Shown in pieces: positions 18,506 through 26,323 of a stretch of DNA of 64,000 nucleotides. The DNA is from CAZIKF01 sp964539825 (GTDB taxonomy: Bacteria; Muiribacteriota; UBA6191), in the NCBI GenBank assembly GCA_964539825.1, contig CAZIKF010000007.1:1-64000 (forward strand), written 5' to 3'. The notes beneath the pieces are model-generated. The model did not search any database. It was not told the DNA's origin and saw only the letters and a list, made by a program, of their open reading frames with translations. A program made the position numbers and the translations under genes. Numbering within the stretch: position 1 is the stretch's first letter; each line of letters starts with the position of its first letter.

Positions 18506-19422
18506 ATCTCTATAATCTTGAATCTTTCCGATACCTGAAGTCCTATGCTCTAAATAAGGGGCTCGGGTCTGGCGAAGAGCTTTCCAGTGTACTTTTGGAG
18601 CTTTGGAGGGAGTTTGAACAGAGTTATCCCCATTTCCCGGAGGTGGAGAGAATTCGAGATGATCTGGCACCCCTGGGAGTCACCAGGCTGGAGAGGAAAA
18701 CCAGTGAAGGATATTGGTGGTGGGAGCCTCAACGTAACCTGACGGGCCTGGGAGGCTGGTTCTTCCTTTCTGCCGCTCATTTTCTCCCCAATGTTGAGGA
18801 AACGCACAAATGTCGAAGGCTCCATGGGCATAGATTTCGAATCAAGTTTGAGATTGAACTGCTAGAAGAAACAAATTCGTTATCCCAGTTGGCCAGATTT
18901 CATGGCCTGGTTCGAGAACTACTGCAGCCCTACCAAAGACGTCTTCTCAACGAAATATCCGGACTGGAAAATCCAACTGCGGAAAATCTGGCAGCATGTC
19001 TTTTCAATCGTGGCGAGGAAATGAAAATGGGTATGGAAGGAGTTGAGGTGTGGGAAACCTCCTACTCTGGCTGCGGTTATAAAGGGGAAGATCATTACCA
19101 GGGGTATAAAGACTTCGAATTGGAATGCGCTCTGGCAAACCGACATAGCTATGAAGGCCGATCTCTATACCTGCGATTGGGTATTGAGACCGAGCTGGAT
19201 CAAGCCAAGGGTTGGACCATGGATTTCGCCAGGATAAAGGAATTGTTTCGCCCCTGTTATCAGCGGCTCGATCATAGGAATCTTTCCTCCATAGAGGGGG
19301 AAGACCTTTCAAATCTCGAAGATCTGGCCACATGGATATTAGAAAAGACCCCCAAACAACTTCCCCTGGGATTTCTGCAAATTGAAGAAGAGCCCGGTCG
19401 CGGAATTTTCATGGAGGTATGA
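18502..19422 (+). CDS. queD: Two-domain 6-carboxytetrahydropterin synthase (tandem QueD)
   Basis: A 306-residue protein, far longer than the usual 120-residue QueD. After an 85-residue N-terminal extension, domain 1 (about 86-200) holds the zinc ligands His93, His108, His110 and catalytic Cys104 (THKCRRLHGHRF) plus Glu185, but lacks the Asp-His pair where single-domain QueD has LDHHYL. Domain 2 (about 205-306) lacks the histidines and cysteine (HSYEGR instead) but keeps GWTMDFARIKELF and Asp257-His258 in RLDHRNL. The two halves therefore look complementary. QueD makes 6-carboxy-tetrahydropterin from dihydroneopterin triphosphate. The start at 18502 forms an ATGA overlap with queE; GTG of queC begins 2 nt after the stop. 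Confidence 0.85.
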   Translation: MNLYNLESFRYLKSYALNKGLGSGEELSSVLLELWREFEQSYPHFPEVERIRDDLAPLGVTRLERKTSEGYWWWEPQRNLTGLGGWFFLSAAHFLPNVEETHKCRRLHGHRFRIKFEIELLEETNSLSQLARFHGLVRELLQPYQRRLLNEISGLENPTAENLAACLFNRGEEMKMGMEGVEVWETSYSGCGYKGEDHYQGYKDFELECALANRHSYEGRSLYLRLGIETELDQAKGWTMDFARIKELFRPCYQRLDHRNLSSIEGEDLSNLEDLATWILEKTPKQLPLGFLQIEEEPGRGIFMEV

Positions 19423-19423
19423 T

Positions 19424-20092
19424 GTGCAGATTCAACAGGGGTCCTCGGCTCTAATCCTATTCTCCGGGGGACAAGATTCCACCACCTGTCTCTATTGGGC
19501 AAAAAACCGTTTCTTCAACCTTGTGGCCCTTAGTTTTGACTACGGGCAACGACATACTCGTGAATTAGAATCAGCATTTAAAATTTGTTCAATGGCTGAA
19601 GTAGAGCATGTAATCCTGGAAACCTCCATCTTCAACCAGATTGGCGGAAACGCCCTCACAGATGACATCAAGATCAAGGATATGGGTAAGAAAGATGAAC
19701 TTCCCAATACCTTTGTTCCGGGAAGAAATCTCTATTTTCTAACCGTCGCCGCGGCCTTTGCTTATCAAAGAGGGATTCATGATCTTGTGACCGGGGTCTG
19801 TCAAACGGATTACTCGGGCTATCCGGATTGCAGAGATGAAACCATCAAAGCATTGCAGGAGACGCTCAGCCTTGGGATGGAAGCTAAATTTAGAATCCAT
19901 ACCCCGTTGATGTGGCTCACAAAATCTGACTCTATTCATCTGGCAATCAAAGAAGGAGCCCTGGAGGCTCTGGGGCAATCTCACACCTGTTACGAAGGTG
20001 AGTTTCCACCCTGTGGAAAATGCCCCGCTTGCAAGCTCAGATCACAAGGCTTTCAAGAAGCCGGAATAGCAGATCCCCTTCTATCGGAGTAG
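19424..20092 (+). CDS. queC: 7-cyano-7-deazaguanine (preQ0) synthase
   Basis: A 222-residue ATP-dependent amidoligase/nitrile synthase that converts 7-carboxy-7-deazaguanine to preQ0 with ammonia. The PP-loop SGGQDS is at 14-19, FDYGQRH follows, and the C-terminal zinc site CGKCPACKLR is intact with its upstream cysteine in HTCYEG. The GTG at 19424 is taken as start because GGAGG lies 6 nt upstream, within the end of queD, and the ATG codons nearby are out of frame. Last gene of the operon AMMECR1-queE-queD-queC. Confidence 0.93.
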   Translation: MQIQQGSSALILFSGGQDSTTCLYWAKNRFFNLVALSFDYGQRHTRELESAFKICSMAEVEHVILETSIFNQIGGNALTDDIKIKDMGKKDELPNTFVPGRNLYFLTVAAAFAYQRGIHDLVTGVCQTDYSGYPDCRDETIKALQETLSLGMEAKFRIHTPLMWLTKSDSIHLAIKEGALEALGQSHTCYEGEFPPCGKCPACKLRSQGFQEAGIADPLLSE

Positions 20093-20122
20093 AATCTCTG
20101 AAGAGTAGAGTGAGGAGGAAAC

Positions 20123-21502
20123 ATGATTGGTCTATCCAAATTCCGCTATTTACCATTGAATCTGGTAGGGCTTCTATTAATCCTGGTGGTTCCACTAAGC
20201 GCAAATCCTTCGATTGAGCGTAGTATTCGGGATGGTTTTAGCGGTCTTCCGCCGGTTCCTGCATCGTTGAAGCCACTCGTTGAGAAACTCAAAGGATCTG
20301 GCTATGCCGCAAACATTACAAATCCGAACCGTCCCGGATGGCCTGGTGGAAAGGATAAGATTACGGTCAATGGACGTATCTACGATGTAATTGTTGGTGC
20401 GGGAGGCTCTGACCCTGCCTGGGGAATTCGATTTGTAGAAATGGGCTCACCAGGGGGCAGCGGCGGTTCTGGTGGTGGCGGCTCCAACACTGGAGGTGGA
20501 GCAGGAGGATCCCCTACTCCAGGTCAAAAACCAAATACAGGGAAAATCGAAGCAGATGTTAGAAAAAGTTGGAGAGGTCTTCCACCCAGGCCAAAATCTC
20601 TTAAACCCCTTGTGGCAAAACTAGTCAAGCTGGGTTACCAGGCCAAAATCACCAATCCCAACCGTCCTGGTTGGCCCGGGGGAAAAGATAAAATCACGGT
20701 GAATGGGATTGTCTATGATGTGATCCGTGGAGCCGGAGGTTCCAATCCAGCCTGGAAGATTGATACGGTGATGAGCAGTGTTTTATTTCCTCCCTCACCA
20801 GGAGGAGATGGACTTGACAGCGCCTCCAAACGAGGTGCGATCAAAGCCTGCCAGGCCGGGCTTAAAGCAGCACCGGGATCTTTGAACCAATTAGCGGCAT
20901 GTGTGGCTTCCAAAGGGTTTTCCTCAAGAGCGGTTATTCATGGACGGGCAGGTTATCCTGGACCCAAAGATAAAATTGATGTAGATGGAGCCCGCTATGA
21001 TGTGATTGTGGGGGTGGGGAGCTCTAATCCCAGTTGGGGTGCTGGGTATCTTGGTCCAGCACCAGGGGTCTCTGGAGATGGTGGTGGCGGGACCACAGGA
21101 GGGAGAGGTTCGAGTGGCGGTTCTGGAACAGGGGGAGGCGGTGGCCAAATGCCTTTGCCCGATGGGTATGGAATCGTCAGGCAATTGGCCGCAGAGCGCC
21201 CTGATATGCTTGAGAATTCCTGTCAAAAAGAAGGGGGGAATTGGCAGTTTATGGAAGAGGCTGTTCGCCGTCTCCAGGCAATGGATCCGCGGTTTGGATT
21301 TAACTGGAAGCGGGGAAATGTCGGTGATCCCTCCATGGACGCTATCGCTTATCACTATGGAAATGGCCCGGCACAGGATAGCCAGGAAGTTTATGTCATC
21401 GATATCATCGTCGCGCATTGCTCATCTGATCGTTCTCCGGGGTGGACAGATGTAACCCAGCCTGCTGGCGGAGCCATTGGACGCTGGAGCGCTTACCATT
21501 GA
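20123..21502 (+). CDS. Secreted protein with three repeated modules and glycine-rich linkers
   Basis: A 459-residue protein with a signal peptide (about 1-28, ending PLSANP). Three copies of a 60-65-residue module follow, each with a helix ending LxPLVxKL then a core like NRPGWPGGKDKITVNG and YDVIxGxGxSxPxW. The first and third are followed by Gly/Ser-rich linkers. The C-terminal 110 residues form a larger domain (YGIVRQLAAERP, FNWKRGNVGDPSMD, VYVIDIIVAH) whose end echoes the YDVI module. I do not recognise the family. It starts 30 nt after queC with GAGGAGG and heads the pilin-like operon, so it may be exported or displayed with that system. Confidence 0.75.
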   Translation: MIGLSKFRYLPLNLVGLLLILVVPLSANPSIERSIRDGFSGLPPVPASLKPLVEKLKGSGYAANITNPNRPGWPGGKDKITVNGRIYDVIVGAGGSDPAWGIRFVEMGSPGGSGGSGGGGSNTGGGAGGSPTPGQKPNTGKIEADVRKSWRGLPPRPKSLKPLVAKLVKLGYQAKITNPNRPGWPGGKDKITVNGIVYDVIRGAGGSNPAWKIDTVMSSVLFPPSPGGDGLDSASKRGAIKACQAGLKAAPGSLNQLAACVASKGFSSRAVIHGRAGYPGPKDKIDVDGARYDVIVGVGSSNPSWGAGYLGPAPGVSGDGGGGTTGGRGSSGGSGTGGGGGQMPLPDGYGIVRQLAAERPDMLENSCQKEGGNWQFMEEAVRRLQAMDPRFGFNWKRGNVGDPSMDAIAYHYGNGPAQDSQEVYVIDIIVAHCSSDRSPGWTDVTQPAGGAIGRWSAYH

Positions 21503-21545
21503 CTTGAGCCAGGCAACTGAAGAACTGGTACGAGGATTTGAGAAG

Positions 21546-21986
21546 GTGAGATTCCCACAGACCCGCAAAGGTCTATCCTTGATTGAAGTTGTCATAGCAA
21601 TGGCAATTATTGGAGTCCTGGCGATTCCAATATACGGCCTATTTTCTGGCTCCGCAAAATTCACCGCTTCATCCAGGCATGTCACCACTGCTTTGACGCT
21701 GGCAAATTCGTATTTGACAGTGCTGGAGTCCCAGGACTCTACAGTTTTCTATGAAACTGGTACTGTCCCAGATAAATCTCTGCCAGGTCCGTTATCCCTT
21801 GAACAACTTGATCTTGAAGAGACTCAACAGGAGTACCAGAGAACCCTGAAGATACTAAAAAAGAGCTTTTCGGATTCTCCAGCCCAGTTCTGGTTGCTCA
21901 TAGTTACAGTGAGCTGGAAAAGTCCCATCAATGGCCAGGAGAGAAGTTTGGTCTTTCAAAGAGTTTTGGAGGGTCCCGCAACTTGA
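21546..21986 (+). CDS. Type IV prepilin-like protein
   Basis: About 146 residues with a prepilin N-terminus: a short basic leader ending TRKG, then LSLIEVVIAMAIIGVLAIPI with the conserved Glu at +5 after the predicted peptidase cut. Such minor pilins or pseudopilins are assembled by type IV pilus or type II secretion machinery. The start is uncertain: GTG at 21546 gives a standard 9-residue leader, while a TTG at 21477 inside the previous gene would add 23 residues. Its stop overlaps the next gene's TTG start. No pilus ATPase or prepilin peptidase is in the window. Confidence 0.75.
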   Translation: MRFPQTRKGLSLIEVVIAMAIIGVLAIPIYGLFSGSAKFTASSRHVTTALTLANSYLTVLESQDSTVFYETGTVPDKSLPGPLSLEQLDLEETQQEYQRTLKILKKSFSDSPAQFWLLIVTVSWKSPINGQERSLVFQRVLEGPAT

Positions 21987-24001
21987 AACGTCGAGGCTTC
22001 GTGATTCCACTTGTCGTGGCAATTCTAGCAATTGCTGCTGTACTGGGAATCTCTATGCTCTTTGTATCCAGCCAGCATATGAAAAATGTGATTCATATCG
22101 CGAACAAGGAACAGGCCTATCACCTGGCCAGTTCCGCCGCTGAGATTGCCGGCCAGCACCTCGAAGAGACCATAGACTTTCTCAATGATCCAGATCCGGC
22201 AACCTTTCCAAAACGCATGAAGGCACCGGAGCACTTAAAATTCATTACGGAGCAGATCCTGGACTCCAATGATATGCCCCTGAAAACAGGTGCCGATATC
22301 GCATTCCCAACATCGATGCTCGCAGAGATGAACGAAGTCCTTGAAGAAGCCGAGCAGGTGGACTCATCCTCCAGTCTTAAAGTATCGATTGGTATGTCAG
22401 CACTCAAACCCTTTTTCATAGAGTCTGGAGATGGAATTAAACCCGATATCTACGAAGGTAGCTTTTTCTTCATGCTCAATGCGAAGGCAGTGGTGGGTAA
22501 CTCACCTAGCACGGTGGTTCGCTTCAGAGAATCTCGTTTCGTGAATCTCCTTCCAGGAGTTCTTGGGAAATTCACCTTGTTCTTACGCTCCAAGACCGGG
22601 ATTGGAGAGCTCAATGATTGGCCCGAATCCCTACCTGTTCCCGCTCAACGAAGCAAACTAAACCTGAACCATGGACGAACTTCCTCACTTCGCTCCTTAT
22701 CCCTGACTTCAGCCAGTGCGTTCTTTGATGAACAAGGCTGGGTGTACCTGGGTGGAATGGGCTGGAATTTTTCCGCCAGTCATGGCAGGGATGATGCCAA
22801 TTTGATGGATAGTGGCCTATCGAGCGAAACCGCACTCTTTGAAGTCGAGCCTGATGGTGTGCTCTCCCAAGAATATCTGAAGTATTATTCCTCCATTTAT
22901 GGCTTTCATCCTGAACTTACCGAGCCAGAATTTAGGGAGGCTCTAAAATTGGTAGGGGATGAGTCCCTGGATCTCTCTTCACGAATCAATCTCCTGGGAA
23001 CAGAATTTGAGCCAAGTCCCACCATACTGTTTGGTCTGGCTCTAAGAAAGTTCGCCCTGGTTCAAGGATTGACGAATACCTTGACCGGCGCTACATCTCC
23101 GCTTCCCTACCTTGATGAAGGTACCTATTACGAGGCTGCTGCCTGGCCCGGAGATATGGAGTTTGCGGTGATAGAGAGACTACGAGAACAATTCGGAAAT
23201 CGACCGGTTGGATATTCCAGGTACGAGTCCAGAATGTCTTCTGTGGTGCAAGAAACTTACAATGCCCTGAACCTGCGCTTTGTGGATTTGGGGGAAGAAG
23301 GTAACAAGGTTCTTCTTCCAACTCCAGGTTCTATTCCTACTGACACCATGAATTCTCTTGGATCGAATCGATTGAAGATGGGAGGGTTGTCCGCGAAAGT
23401 AGGAGAGACGCTAGCAGGATCCACGTTTTCAATTCAAGATGATCAGGGCCGTGAGTTATATAGCGGAGATCTCAGTCATAGCGAATTACCGGAATTTATG
23501 CGCAGGCGATCAGGAGGGATCAACTACAGTGCTGAAAGTCTTTTTGAGCTGCACTTTGATTCTTCACAAGACACTTTGGAGATCCCTGGTATCATTGAAA
23601 TTGAAGGAAACCTGAACATTGACCGTCCCCTGAGAATTTCTACGAAGGGTGGCGGGGTGATTATGGTGAAGGGAGATGTCACCATTTCCGCAGGAATCGA
23701 GAATACAGGAACGGCTCCGTTTTCCCTGATTTGCGCAGCTCAGACGGGTGGCTCCATAAACGTACAAACCATCGCACCGGTAGAAGCCTGCCTGGTAGCG
23801 CTTGGAGGCGAGGTGAAATTGGTAGGAGGAGCCCAGGTTCGGGGTTGTGTGATCGCAGGTGGATTGAGCATTGGAGATTCTCCACTGGCTTCTTCCTCCA
23901 AAATTCAATGGGACCCGGTCTACGATCCGACAGAGTCGCAAAACTACAAGAAGCACTATCGCTACATCTCCCAGCCGAATTGGAGGACCTATGTCCAGTA
24001 G
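21983..24001 (+). CDS. PilX-like membrane protein with bactofilin-like C-terminal region
   Basis: A 672-residue protein starting MKRRGFVIPLVVAILAIAAV, a basic leader plus hydrophobic helix like PilX or GspK-type minor pilins that lack the Glu5. A large middle region has no recognised domain. Residues from about 530 to 640 are short beta-strand repeats rich in Gly and Val (IEIEGNLNIDRPLRI, VIMVKGDVTISAGI, VKLVGGAQVRGCVIAG), resembling a beta-helix of the bactofilin kind. The TTG start overlaps the prepilin stop (TTGA) with GGAGGG upstream, implying coupled translation. The function is probably in the same surface structure. Confidence 0.7.
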   Translation: MKRRGFVIPLVVAILAIAAVLGISMLFVSSQHMKNVIHIANKEQAYHLASSAAEIAGQHLEETIDFLNDPDPATFPKRMKAPEHLKFITEQILDSNDMPLKTGADIAFPTSMLAEMNEVLEEAEQVDSSSSLKVSIGMSALKPFFIESGDGIKPDIYEGSFFFMLNAKAVVGNSPSTVVRFRESRFVNLLPGVLGKFTLFLRSKTGIGELNDWPESLPVPAQRSKLNLNHGRTSSLRSLSLTSASAFFDEQGWVYLGGMGWNFSASHGRDDANLMDSGLSSETALFEVEPDGVLSQEYLKYYSSIYGFHPELTEPEFREALKLVGDESLDLSSRINLLGTEFEPSPTILFGLALRKFALVQGLTNTLTGATSPLPYLDEGTYYEAAAWPGDMEFAVIERLREQFGNRPVGYSRYESRMSSVVQETYNALNLRFVDLGEEGNKVLLPTPGSIPTDTMNSLGSNRLKMGGLSAKVGETLAGSTFSIQDDQGRELYSGDLSHSELPEFMRRRSGGINYSAESLFELHFDSSQDTLEIPGIIEIEGNLNIDRPLRISTKGGGVIMVKGDVTISAGIENTGTAPFSLICAAQTGGSINVQTIAPVEACLVALGGEVKLVGGAQVRGCVIAGGLSIGDSPLASSSKIQWDPVYDPTESQNYKKHYRYISQPNWRTYVQ

Positions 24002-24671
24002 GCTCGCTCTTTTGCTTCTGGTACTTACCTCCACCTCTCATTGTGCTGCCAGACTCACCATTGGATTCGAAGACCTTCTGCTGCGTGAGAGACTCTCCGT
24101 GAAGAATCTAACCGGAATTACGACACAAGGCATTCAATGGAATCACTCAGGTCCGCTATCCTTGCTGGAAAAATCTCCTCAACTAACCCCGACTCTACCA
24201 TCCTCACCAGCCCTGGTAACCCTGAGCTCTACCCACCCACACCTGACCAGTCCATCAAATCAGATGCTTTCAAATCAGCCGGCGGTTTTGTCCCCATTTA
24301 ACGAGGTCCTTGGTGATCCCCCGGCCTCGGGAGGCTCGGAGTCTTTACAGAGCCAATGTTCGACACAAGCGTGTGAGGAGGTGGATGATCTCTTCGAAGA
24401 AGTACTTTTTCGCCATGTTGACCAGGGGGATAATCATCCCTATGTCACGGCTTATAGTTCAAGCTCCAAAACCATCGGTCAAATTCGTAGCGAGATCATG
24501 GGGGGAAGGGAGCGCTGGTGGATTGAGAAGTTCTGGGAAGTCACCTGCAGAACGGATATACCCATGTCAGGAATGGGAGCCCATTGGCATATAAAAGTAG
24601 ATATCAATGGAGATTGGACTGAAGCAGAAGGTATCCAGAAAATGAAGGACGATCATAGTAATTGTCCTTGA
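23991..24671 (+). CDS. Exported protein of unknown function in the pilin-like operon
   Basis: A 226-residue protein with a signal peptide MSSRLALLLLVLTSTSHCAA. The cysteine region is not a good lipobox, so ordinary signal peptidase cleavage is more likely. A low-complexity Ser/Thr/Pro/Leu-rich stretch follows (about 55-120), then a more ordered C-terminal part with several Trp and Cys residues (RWWIEKFWEVTCR, AHWHIKVDINGDW). I do not recognise it. The ATG at 23991 lies 11 nt inside the previous gene with GGAGG upstream. Confidence 0.65.
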   Translation: MSSRLALLLLVLTSTSHCAARLTIGFEDLLLRERLSVKNLTGITTQGIQWNHSGPLSLLEKSPQLTPTLPSSPALVTLSSTHPHLTSPSNQMLSNQPAVLSPFNEVLGDPPASGGSESLQSQCSTQACEEVDDLFEEVLFRHVDQGDNHPYVTAYSSSSKTIGQIRSEIMGGRERWWIEKFWEVTCRTDIPMSGMGAHWHIKVDINGDWTEAEGIQKMKDDHSNCP

Positions 24672-24856
24672 TGGATGCGTCGAATTTGAAGGAGCTCGCT
24701 ACACAGATCTTCCGTGAAGCACCACCTGACAGCGGTTCCCTCATCGAACGTGACTATGCCACGTCCTCTTCACAAACCACCGTCAGCTACTACTTCTCGA
24801 AACCTCTGCGCTTGACTCAATCTCCCTCAAACTCGACGCCTCCATCAAACCTTTGA
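24671..24856 (+). CDS. Possible small protein (61 aa), doubtful
   Basis: An ATG overlaps the preceding stop as TGATG and opens 61 codons (MDASNLKELATQIFREAPPD...). The overlap suggests coupled translation. There is no recognisable domain, the C-terminal half is Ser/Pro-rich, and nothing else supports it. It could be random open sequence after the operon end. Confidence 0.25.
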   Translation: MDASNLKELATQIFREAPPDSGSLIERDYATSSSQTTVSYYFSKPLRLTQSPSNSTPPSNL

Positions 24857-24994
24857 GCCTAATTAGGGAGTGATGGCTTCAATAGTCAATGAATGAGCGG
24901 CACTTCACCGTCATTGGGACCGCGATTTGGAATTCAGAATGACACCTCAATGACAGCGTTTGAAATTCCCTGCTGGCTTATCTATGATGGCGGC

Positions 24995-26268
24995 ATGTTT
25001 TTGAAATCTTCTTTTTTTATCTTTTTCTACCTTTCTAGTACCTGGTCTTCTGCCGCTCAAGGGACTGAGGAATCACCTTTTGAAGTTGTAAAAAGCTTCG
25101 ATGGATTTCCGATGAATATGGTCCTGGAGTTACCGCAGGGAGTGGGTGCGGATGATGTGAAGAGAATTATAGTCTTCGCTCATGGTTCTGGTCCTCAGAA
25201 CGCGGATGGGGATCTTAGTTCGGTATCCTTCCCTGCGGGGACTGAAAACCTGATCTACAAAGATATCGCACGGGCAATTCGGGTTGAAGGATTCGCAACC
25301 CTCAGGTTCAATAAGCGTTCATTTCAAGTCAGGGAAACGATTGGAAAGAATCCGAACTATATGAATTCAAAGGAGTTTAAGCTCTTTGCTAAAAATCCCC
25401 TGGGTCACTTCATCAAGGATCTCAAGTTCTTCGTACAGGAGGCTCGTAGGCGTTTCAAAAAAGCGAAGGTTTTTATTCTTGGGCATTCCCAGGGAACGAG
25501 CCTGGCATTATATGTGGGTTCAGAGCTGTCTTTCATCTCCGGGGCAGCATTGATGGGATTCTNNNNNNNNNNNNNNNNNNNNNNNNNNNNNNNNNNNNNN
25601 NNNNNNNNNNNNNNNNNNNNNNNNNNNNNNNNNNNNNNNNNNNNNNNNNNNNNNNNNNNNNNTTATATGTGGGTTCAGAGCTGTCTTTCATCTCCGGGGC
25701 AGCATTGATGGGATTCTCAAATGAAAAGGTACCAACCCTGGTCTATGAACAGACGGTACACCGAGCCTACAGAACCTATTTTCGGGCTCTTGATTTAAAC
25801 CATGACCTCGTCATTGATAAGGCTGAACTCTCCACTGGTGATGATCTCGCCACGGCACTAAAAGCACAGCTAAAGATTCTGGACCTTGATCAGGATAGCT
25901 CGGTCAGTCTCTCAGAGTACAATGCGGGAAACTATTCTAATCTCATGTTAATGGATGCTTTTTATGACAAGGGCATGATGATGGAAGAAGTAAGCAGATC
26001 CCGGCCCTCGAAGCTGGTTAAAGACGCGAATTACAAGATTCTATTTCTGCAGGGTGAGTTAGATAATCAAACACCCGCCTTCCACACCAAAGCGGTTCAG
26101 ATCGTAAACACAAATGTCTGGAAGAAGGAAAATCTCAGGTTCGTGTATTTTCCATCCGCGGGCCACGCCCTGGATCCAAAAGAGGAATACGGAGACCTGC
26201 TCTTTAGAAAGATACCAAGCGCTACACTCAAGCGCATAGCAAACGAGCTAGACGAGTTTTTTGACTAA
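24995..26268 (+). CDS. Exported alpha/beta hydrolase with two EF-hand motifs (split by assembly gap)
   Basis: After removing the artificial 155 bases this is a 372-residue protein. A signal peptide (1-21) precedes an alpha/beta hydrolase core with oxyanion region FAHGSGPQNADGD, nucleophile elbow GHSQG (Ser165), acid region LQGELDNQTP and histidine in PSAGHALD. Between the elbow and the acid, two EF-hand loops are inserted: DLNHDLVIDKAE (215-226) and DLDQDSSVSLSE (245-256), each with Asp/Asn/Ser at positions 1,3,5,9 and Glu at 12. Calcium probably stabilises or controls the lid. The substrate is unknown. The start at 24995 is chosen for the signal peptide. Confidence 0.8.
25508..25717. other. 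Assembly gap 2 with 55-bp duplicated flanks
   Basis: 100 Ns (25563-25662) sit between identical 55-base copies at 25508-25562 and 25663-25717, as in gaps 1 and 4. Merging the copies gives a continuous hydrolase gene. Confidence 0.9.
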
Positions 26269-26323
26269 TACAACCGGGGCACCTATTCATCTTGAATCAA
26301 GTACAGGAAGACCTTAAACAGGG

